From the NCBI GenBank assembly GCA_022592445.1, contig JABYQR010000077.1:62001-126000 (forward strand): a DNA stretch of 64,000 bases. The letters run 5' to 3'. Below the pieces are notes generated by a model. It had not been told where the DNA came from. It did not search any database and was given only the letters and a program-made list of their open reading frames with translations. The first letter of the stretch is position 1. Each line of letters begins with the position of its first letter. Shown in pieces: positions 55,721-64,000 of this stretch. A program made the position numbers and the translations under genes. This DNA comes from Cytidiella melzeri. Lineage: Eukaryota > Basidiomycota > Agaricomycetes > Polyporales > Irpicaceae.

Positions 55721-56567
55721 TCTCGATATTTATTGCTCTTCATCCTAATGAACACTCACTCAAGGCACTCGCACGGCTATGCGAGAGTTTGTCCTTAGTA
55801 TAGCATGTACAACTAGTATGCACAGTAGGCATGTATTCTCACACGCTCCTCGTGCTTTCGTGGGCTCAAAATTACCTATGCGAGCCGCGATTCAACGCAT
55901 TGCGAAAGCCGCCATTTTGTCGAAGAGTGTATGCATTAACGAGATAGCTGAGTAGTACAGCACTACGACGACGTTTTCTGCTTTAATGGATAACCTTGAC
56001 CATAACCTGGATACAGTGAAAAACTATGGAAACAATGATGACAATGGGGGATGAGCGAGCATCGAACAGCGGTGGGATGGTGTGAGAGTCAAGTCCGAAT
56101 CCGTGAGCGTGATTAGCGATAGGGATGTGCAATACAAGGATAGGGAAAGATACATAGCAAATATAGCGCAACAACGAGATAGCGAGGTACATTGCGTTTC
56201 GTGCTCCTTCAGAGCGAGATGGTGGGGAGGGCTAAGCTACAATTGGTAGATTAGAGACGATGATGTGTTAGCCTGATGATGGTGTCGTTCTCCTTGAGAG
56301 ATGATGGGTAGCCTTCGCTTGCGTGCAACAGGCAGGCTTTAGAGGATTCAAAAAAGTAGAAAGTCGAGAGAATCGAAGTAGATTGGCCATGCGTCGCGGG
56401 GTGTATAGCCATGCTTGCTTCGACTAGGCAGTCGAGCATGAGCGGACTCCAACCCACATGTCGAGGATCGAGGGAGGAAGAGATACTGCCAGTGGAAGAA
56501 GAGAATGATGTTAGTCATCGGGAGGAGTAGTGGAATCCGGGAGGTTGCTCACCAGAACAACTGTATC
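55721..56567. other. Intergenic between U6 and orphan gene, right arm
   Basis: Mirror of the left-arm interval 41731-42577, with no further gene. Confidence 0.4.
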
Positions 56568-57981
56568 TCAGTCGGACGTCTCATTCTCCGAGTCGGAGAG
56601 CAGGTGTGTGTAACCCCGCAGGCCGTCCTCGCTAGAAGCATACCGATCGTGGTCAAGGTAAGACGTGGACGATCCAACAGTAGCGGACTCGGACAGCAGG
56701 TGTGTGTAATCCCGCAGGCCGTCCTCGCTAGAAGCATACGGATCGTGGTCAAGGTAAGACGTGGACGATCCAGAATTAGCGGACTCGGACAGCATGCTTG
56801 GGCCAGTCGACCATTTCAGCTTTGCACCAGGGATCACGTTGGGTATAAAGTCCAAAAATGGCGCTGAGTCGGCTCTAACGCTGACCTCCTTGTTATTGTT
56901 GAGATTAACGTCCCGTTCCTGTTGTGGAACACCACTTTCCTTCGCCGGCTCGGGAGACGAGGACCTACGTCGCTTCTTCGGTCTTTCCAAGCTCACCAGA
57001 GCAGGATCGATCATTGGGATGTTCGCGCTCGACGAGGCATGGGAGGTCTGAGTCTCATAGCCCTCTGAACCCAAGGTATTGTCGGGCGCTGGCAGGGGAG
57101 CTGGCGGGGAACTGACCATCGGCGGCATGGGGTATTCAATGTCCAAATCCTCGTGGTATCCCTCAGGATCACGGCGCAGGGCCTCCACTTCATCAGCATG
57201 AAATAGCCACGGCCCGCCTATCTCCGTTCGAAACACAAATGCCCCGTCTTGACATTCGAAGTATCGAAACGGGGCCGCTTCTTTTTCCTCAAAAGTGGGC
57301 ATGCCATCGCTGAGATAGAACGGCATTTTATAGGGACTGTTGGTTCTTAAGAAACGCTCAACAGCTGGCAGGGCACACTTCGAAAACCTTTTCCGCAGAC
57401 GCAGACGTTGTACTCCTCCTTCCTCGACCAGGACGAGATAGGGAGGCAGGATAAAAATGTTGGAGCGTGGATAGAGCATCCCGTCTTCTAGAGCCTGAAG
57501 AGTTGTTCAGTTGGATGACACGCAGGACATGATTGAACACCTGAGGGAACACTTACGACACGATATTCGCTGGGGTGCAGACCACCAGAACCTTGTGACG
57601 GTACTCCAGGAAAGGGAGGACGTTCGCTGTCAGGAGGAAGGTGATATGGAACAATAGGAAGTTCTTGGGACTGGAATATGTGGCCTACGCGTGAGCACAA
57701 GACCCGGAAGTAAGAGCTGAAGCACATACAACTTGACTACCGCTTGGTTGTGCACTTGGCTGTGCGGCCACTTCACCTGTCGAGTTGTTCTTCTTATTCT
57801 GATTCCTGTTGCGTCTGTCGACGATCTTGTTGCCCGCAGGAATATTAACAAACTTAAGACCACCGTTGGCCCTCTTCCTCGCTCTGACCGCACGTTGCGC
57901 GGGGGTGGCCGTGGTGGCCGAGCCCTGGCCCGCTGTGGCCCTGGTTTTGGCTTTGGTCATAGCCGTACTCGGTTTGTCCAT
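56568..57981 (-). CDS. Orphan protein with C-terminal tandem repeat (right copy)
   Basis: Exons 57981-57730, 57670-57557 and 57494-56568 give 430 residues, the mirror of the left-arm gene. Only a few coding differences were noticed: Asn for Thr in the first 32-residue repeat unit and minor changes further out. Splice sites and frame are intact, so both copies could be functional. A basic N-terminus, a folded middle and a Ser/Asp-rich repeated tail are all present. The family is not recognised. Confidence 0.65.
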
Positions 57982-59280
57982 GCTGAAATTAAAGAGACGG
58001 ATTCGAGTTTCTCGAGGTTTAACAGCGACCACGACGACCGCGTACGAGGACGATTGCGAGGACGAATGGGAGCAGAAGAAAGAGGCGGGGGAGACTATGA
58101 ATCACTCGACAGATGGATGGCACTCGTAGATGCTGTCGTGTGGGTACGGAGGAGGGGAAAGTGAGCAGGGATGGAAAGGCCACACGACTGCTTGCACAAG
58201 AGACAGCGCGCAACGCGTTTCCAGTGGTGGTGGATATAACTACGCGAACAAATCCGGCAGTAGAGGAGGTCAGTCGCACAACACCAAGGGTGCTCTGGAC
58301 AGCGTCGTTATTGAGTGGGGACGACGGGTGGTGGACGATGAATGACAAGAGACAGGGAATTGATATAGAGGGTGGGTGGTGCTAGAGGTCGCGCGTCAGA
58401 CTAACTGCCCGGAATTGAACTCCGACCACGCGAGCACATCCAGGTACCGCGACGCATCCTCATTCGACAATGCACTTCTCCTTTGTTCCTCGTTCTTCCG
58501 GGCTACCACTCATTCTTCTGACGCAACGATCTTCAATTCGTGTCCAGCTTTGAGCTCGCAGATTGCAATACCGGTGCCATTCAACAGATGCGCAAACAAG
58601 CCAGCGCCAAACCACGGACAAAGGCCAGTGATGCATGGCTTTTGACCTGCACTCGACGCGACCTGCCACGTCGACAGCATTTAGAAAGGCCTAGATAACG
58701 GTGAACAGAGTTGAAAGTGAGTTCAAAAGCAGCTGCAAGCTCTAAAAGACCCACTGAACGCTGATACATGGCACACACCCCGTGCTCAAAGCGTAAACCA
58801 GCAGTTTCTGCGATTCTCGCGCTTTGAACGACAGAAACGGCGACAGCGATGCGGCCCCGAGGGTTCAACGTGGACCAACAACTTTCTTATAATAGGCGAT
58901 ACAACGGCATGGCCTAAAGAAGTAACCTCTTTGCCGCTCTCACTAACAGCGAGCAATGGTGTTCGGGCATTGGTGTGTTTCTCGCCTCTCACATAAATCT
59001 CAAATCTTATTCCTTCTCACTATGCTTTCTTCTCCTGTCTGCGAGAATTTTTTTGGATTTATTTGCAAGTTACGTCGCACATTCTCGCATTGTCAACTGC
59101 CTTCCGTTCTTCGCTCTCCTCTTCAATTTCCTTCAATGTTTTGCTTCCGCGCCCATTGATACGCTCGATGATTGGCTGGATGCCTCACCCATTCTCGTTT
59201 TTACTTGTCGGACCTTGTTTTTGTCCTCGGCATACACCCTTGCCGTGCTCTGCTTGTTGTTCTCGACCTCGTCGACGTTA
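57982..59280. other. Outer right-arm sequence, no gene recognised
   Basis: Mirror of 39000-40316 with increasing divergence outward; nothing recognised. Confidence 0.4.
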
Positions 59281-59460
59281 GTGCTCTGCAAAAATACCAT
59301 TATAATGCAATATAATCTCAGAATATCATTAAATACCCATTAAATACTCGCTTGTGGAATTGTTTTTAGAATACGATTACCATTAAATACAATACAATAC
59401 ATTACAATACAATACAGTACTATTCCTGTATTTAATGGTATTCTAGAATATTATGCATGT
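59281..59460. repeat. AT-rich stretch with CATTAAATAC repeats and a hairpin
   Basis: CATTAAATAC occurs at 59327, 59338 and 59381, followed by a run of AATAC units (59386-59416). The segment TAGAATAC..CCATTAAATAC (59367-59390) pairs with GTATTTAATGGTATTCTA (59418-59435) as an imperfect inverted repeat. It begins right where the right duplication arm ends and is absent from the left side. Confidence 0.7.
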
Positions 59461-59591
59461 GACAAGTTTTGAGCACATGCATGTATGTACAGCCTCTTTC
59501 CTACAATTTGCACTGTTCATGCACCCATACACAGTTTTTCAATGCTGCATAGCTACCTTAATCATTTGCACTGCCTTTGTTTTGCACTGCT

Positions 59592-59872
59592 TGTTGTAAT
59601 TCAATGACGCGCTAAGTGACGCGTCTCTTCCCATACAAGGAAACCCCGACTGATTCCTTTCTTGTTTCCGCTCCGGCCTCTTCATTCATACTTTCCGTCT
59701 CGGCTTACTTGTATTTGTATTATCCGTTCCGCCCTGTATCCTGTATCCGCGCTGCCCAATATGTGTTATCCTTAATTTTGTATTACTATATAATCACTTG
59801 TGTTCTCCATGATAATGTTATCTGCTCATTTTTCTGCTCTCACTCGTGCGTTCGCATCCTCTCGCAACAACA
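59592..59872 (+). repeat. Probable 5' LTR of the copia element
   Basis: The 3' edge (AACAACA, 59872) is set by the adjacent primer site. The 5' edge is tentative, placed at TGTTGTAAT. A TATATAATC motif near 59787 could be the promoter. Confidence 0.55.
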
Positions 59873-59896
59873 GGTTATGAGCCCCGCGCTCTAACC
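59873..59896 (+). other. Primer-binding site, half-tRNA iMet type
   Basis: GGTTATGAGCCCCGCGCT directly follows the LTR. It is complementary to the anticodon-stem and D-arm side of initiator tRNA-Met (GGGCTCATAACC), the primer half used by copia-type elements. Confidence 0.7.
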
Positions 59897-60019
59897 GCAC
59901 GAGAATTCCACCCATCAAGCTCTATACTTGAACTCTATTGAACTAGGCGACAGTACGTCGGCATTAAGCCCGTAGGCCATCATTATCTCTATCTTTTTGA
60001 TCTTGCAATTAGATCTACT

Positions 60020-63000
60020 ATGGCGACAACTACTGCCGCAGCTTCCGAGACGTCGGGCAGCTATCGTATTGAACCACTGAAGGGCGCCGAGAATTATATT
60101 ACCTGGCGCGTCCAGATTACGGACATTCTCACGGACATGGGGCTGTGGGAATACACTTCAGGAGACACAACCAAACCCGCTGATGCAGTTCAAGCTGCCG
60201 AGTGGACCAAGAAGGATCGGAAAGCGCTTACAACTATCCGACTCCGCGTTTCCAACTCAATGATGGCGCATGTGATTTCCGCCAGTACCTCGAAGGATGC
60301 CTTCAATACGCTTTCCAACGTTTTCAACAACGAAGGTGCAGTTGCTTTAATTGTTTTACGCCGCCGTTTTCTTCGTTAGCAGATCCCTGAGGAGGGCGAT
60401 CTTGGTGAAGAACTCCGCAAAATCAAAGGACTTTGGCAGGAGATCAATTTGGTACAGACGCCGAAGATCTCCGACAATGAGCTAGCCTCCGTCATTCTAA
60501 CGGCGCTACCACACTCTTGGGACCCTTTGATCTCATCAATCTCGCTCGACAATACCCTTACATTGGCAAATATCATTGGCCGTATCCTGCAAGAAGACAA
60601 TAGGCGAAAGGAGCGCGTTACCTCGGAAACCACTCTGTACGCTTCTTATTGCCGAAAGAAAACTAAATTCCGCTCAGGAGTATTTTGTCACGGCTGTGGG
60701 AAAGAAGGACATATCAAACCGGAGTGTAGAAGCGGAGGAAAGGACAAAGAAGACGGTAAAAATGGAGATCATGCTAAGGAAAAGAAAGGAAAGGACAATA
60801 GAAGACCGAAGCAAACCTACGCCCACATTGCCGAGGACAATCCAGACGACGGAAGTAATAGCGAGCCCGAGGAATACGCATTCCCGGCTACCGAGAATGC
60901 TTCTGCTGAGCCCTCTGGTACCTGGCTCGGCGACTCGGGCACCTCATCACACATTATTAATGATAAGTCATTGTTTATTACCTTTTCTCCAGTCAAAGGA
61001 GCCATCCACGGCGTAGGCGATTGTTCGAGCCTTGGACGCGGCGATGTGCGAATCGCATTCATTACCAAATCAGGAACCGTCCCCGTTATACTCAAGGACG
61101 CGCTCTATGCGCCATCAATGAGATTCAATCTCATTTCTCTCGGTAGGCTTACTAGCGCAGGCCTCTCATACGAAGGAAAAGGATCAGAACTTTCCATCAA
61201 GAACGGAGATAAAGTGATTGGACATGGAACCAAATCCGGCAACCTTTACCGAATGGCCGTCAAATCCGTCGACGCAATTACAATGATCGCTTGCTTCGAC
61301 CGCTCATGGTACGAATGGCATTGCGCCCTCGGGCACGTCAATAAAGGACAATTGAAAGAAATGCATCGCAAAGGATTAGTATTAGGTATGGACGTTGACA
61401 CATCTTCAGATGATGACTTCATTTGTGAAGCATGCATCGCGGCAAAACATACTCGCGCATCCATTCCTCTCCGGACTTTGCGCAAGATTTCCAAGATCGG
61501 CGAGATCATCTTCTCCGATATCTGGGGACCGGCGAGCACCAATTCAATTGCAGGTCACTCGTATATGATCTCATTCACCGACAGAAAGTCTCGCTTCGTC
61601 TGGGTTGATTTTATGAAGGATCAAGATGAGGCACCGGAGAAGCTCGAGAAACTTGATGCTTTCATCGAAAATCAGTTGGGTTGCCGAATGAAAGTCCTAC
61701 GAGTTGACAATGCGAAAGAGTAAGTGCAAGGCAAGATGAAGTCATACACTGATAAGCGCGGCATCAAAGTAGAACCCACAACGCCCTACACACCGGAATT
61801 TAATGGAGTCTCGGAACGACTCAACCGCACGCTTGTGGAACACGCACGCGCTATGTTACTCGCGCACCGACTCCCGAAATATCTTTGGGAGGAGGCAATT
61901 TCTTACGCAGCATATCTGAAGAATCGTTCGCCAACTCGCGCGTTACCGCACTCCACTCCATTCGAAGGACTTTGGAAAAAGAAGCCCGATGTGAGTTCCA
62001 TACATGAATTTGGCACTGATTGCTGGGTCCGCGTCAACACATCGAAATCTAAGCTAAACGCGCGATCACTCAAACGGACATTTGTCGGGATCACTGAAGG
62101 GACAGTGGGATACAGGTACTTGGTACCTGAAACGCGCAAAATCCTTACCTCGCGCGAAGTTATTTTTCCGCGATCAAATGATCTCACCGCACCCATAGTG
62201 GAGACGTTTGCTGGTCCTGAGGGGGAGAACCCCATCATTCCACAGTCAATCACGACACCTATCAAGATCAAGACCACACCCGTCTCATCTCCAGAAACTA
62301 CTCGCAATCTCAGGGAGAAACCACGCGTTGATTACCTAAAACTCAACGACGGCCCTCAGAAATTGCTTCGATCGCTCTCCGCAAAGCCGAAGCCAAAGAT
62401 TACTCCCGCACCTACAACCGAACCACCGGTTCAGGGGGAGATCCCATCAAATGCCGATGAATCCGCTCCATCAGCGAATTTTTGTTTCCTTGCGAACGTT
62501 TCAGATTCACCTCAGACTTTTGATGAAGTTAGAAAACGTGATGACTGGCCTCTTTGGAAGGAGGCGATGGACAAGGAAATGGCACAACTCGATAAACTAG
62601 GAACCTACTCAATGGCAGAACTTCCTGCCGACCGTAAGGCCGTTGGATGTCGGTGGGTATTCACCATCAAGCGCGACCCTGACAGAAACATTTTGAAATA
62701 CAAGGCCCGACTGGTCGCACAAGGGTTCTCTCAGATCCCCGGTCAAGATTTTTTCTTGACCCATGCTCCGGTCATTCGATTGGAAACGTTCCGTATTCTG
62801 ATATCAATCGCCGCTCACCTTGACCTTGAGCTTCATCAAGTTGACGTTGTAGGTGCTTATCTAAATTCACCACTCAAAGAAGACATCTACATGAAACAAG
62901 CACCCGGATATGACGACAATACATCGCGAGTCTATCACCTCCATAAGGCTCTTTACGGCCTTAAACAAGCAGGACGCGCTTGGCGCGCGGAACTTGATCG

Positions 63001-64000
63001 TGTGCTACTTGAGGCCCTCGGCTTCACGCGCTCCCAAGCCAATCCATGTCTGTATTACCGTGGAACCAATACGGACCGTATTCTCATCGGTACGCATGTT
63101 GATGACTGCCTCGTGGTGTCCTCGAATCTACAGATCGTCTCCAAGTTAAAGAACGATCTGAAGAAATATTTCGACATCACCGATCTTGGCGAAGCAAGTC
63201 TATACGTTGGCATTCAGATTTTCCGCCAACGAAACAAAGGCACAATCACAATTTGTCAAACACGTTACATTGACAATATTCTCACACGTTTTGGCATGGA
63301 GACTTGTAATCCAGTATCAACTCCCCTCGACTCCAACATCTCGCTTCAGCCAGCTACTGCGCATGATGCATCTGACGCCGAAGAACCCTATCAAGCGGTT
63401 ATTGGATCCCTAATGTATGCCGCCGTCGGCACTCGTCCCGACATCGCATTCGCCGTCCAAGCCCTGAGTCAATTCAATTCAGTTCACACGGCCACTCATT
63501 GGACCGCGGCAAAGCACGTTCTTCGCTACCTCAAAGGGACCCGAAACATCGGTATCGTCTATGGCGGAACCCCTGACTTAACCATTTCAGGCTACAGCGA
63601 CGCAGACTGGGGCCAAAACCGTGTCGACCGCCGATCAGTATCGGGATACGCATTCCTCCTCGGAGGAGGCATCATTAGCTGGAGTTCAAAGAAGCAACAA
63701 ACAGTTGCTTTGTCAACAATGGAGGCCGAATATGTGGCACTCGCCCATGCAGCCAAGGAGGCTATCTGAATTAGGGAAATTTTGACAGAACTCGGATTCG
63801 CGCCTACAGGAGCGACCTCCCTCGCTACGGATAATCTTGCCGCTATCTCATTCGCTCAAGATCATCAATTTCATGCACGTTCTAAGCACATCAATATTCA
63901 CCATCACTTCGTTTGCGAACGAGTTCTAGACGGAACAATTCTTATTCCCCACTGCACTTCTGACGACAACTGCGCTGATATCCTAACAAAGGCTTTACCG
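60020..64000 (+). pseudogene. copia Gag-Pol polyprotein with three nonsense codons
   Basis: One frame runs from ATG 60020 to beyond the window end, broken by TAG 60377-60379, TAA 61721-61723 and TGA 63767-63769; no frameshift separates the parts. Order: Gag (LKGAENYITWR), zinc knuckle CHGCGKEGHIKPEC (about 60686-60727), protease DSGTSSH (near 60932), the GAG-pre-integrase block WHCALGH, integrase (FSDIWGP, then the second Asp just before the TAA, and the SERLNRTLVEHA region), RT with YLNSPLKEDIYMKQAPGY and HVDDCLVV in place of the usual YVDD (near 63097), and RNase H SGYSDADWG. The window ends close to the normal C-terminus (ADILTKALP). The TAA interrupts integrase. The TGA replaces a likely Trp codon, a G-to-A change. 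Confidence 0.92.

Larger units (their letters stand above)
52346..59280 (-). repeat. Inverted duplication, right arm (~6.94 kb)
   Basis: Reverse complement of 39000-45952 (see left arm). It starts inside MED14 intron 9, just before the exon 10 acceptor, and ends where the match to the left arm fades in the block GCATACACCCTTGCCGTG and the next ~60 bp. The outer 300 bp are visibly diverged (roughly 80-93 percent by eye), while the inner 3 kb look identical. Confidence 0.95.
59592..64000 (+). mobile_element. Ty1/copia LTR retrotransposon, cut by window end
   Basis: The order is 5' LTR (about 59592-59872), tRNA primer site (59873 on), then one gag-protease-integrase-RT-RNase H frame from 60020 to the window edge. 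Integrase before RT places it in Ty1/copia (Pseudoviridae-type). The 3' LTR and target duplication lie outside the window. Three in-frame stops show it can no longer encode its full polyprotein. Confidence 0.92.

Overview
This window is nuclear DNA of a filamentous fungus, most likely a mushroom-forming basidiomycete (Agaricomycetes). The evidence is dense short introns of about 50-60 nt, genes of up to 16 exons, closely packed divergent and convergent gene pairs, wax-synthase-like and AHL-lactonase-like genes, and fungal Ty1/copia, Ty3-like and LINE elements. All exon boundaries below were built by hand from splice sites and frame. Every multi-exon model listed closes to a whole number of codons.

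Region 1 (1-11.5 kb) is repeat-rich. It holds a ~143-bp tandem repeat, two solo LTRs with target-site duplications (TSDs), a 2.06-kb LTR element that encodes only a Gag-like protein, and a LINE that carries ORF1 but no ORF2. The LINE landed on the start codon of a secreted PLC-like phosphodiesterase gene, and its TSD recreated that codon.

Region 2 (11.5-38.1 kb) is mostly a normal gene-dense tract. It contains two tandem MBL-fold lactonase-like genes plus a decayed third copy, a Wee1 kinase, a wax-synthase-like membrane protein, a WD40 protein, a RING/TRAF zinc-finger protein (divergent from the WD40 gene), a homeodomain transcription factor and ATP-dependent PEP carboxykinase.

Region 3 (39.0-59.3 kb) is the most unusual part: a large inverted duplication. 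Two ~6.95-kb arms (39000-45952 and 52346-59280) mirror each other (paired coordinates add up to about 98298) around a 6.4-kb unique spacer. The left arm is continuous with a complete MED14 gene (Mediator subunit). The right arm carries only MED14 exons 10-16 and starts inside intron 9. Each arm also holds one U6 snRNA gene, one small conserved-looking ORF and one 430-aa orphan gene. The spacer holds the MED14 5' half and a complete MCM2 gene, which share a 417-bp divergent promoter region. Between MCM2 and the right arm lies an older, diverged fragment of the same orphan gene, and an 18-bp stretch at the junction matches a site inside the arms.

Region 4 (59.3-64 kb) is an AT-rich hairpin stretch followed by a Ty1/copia element cut by the window end. 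Its gag-pol frame has three in-frame stops and its primer site matches the half-tRNA-iMet type used by copia.
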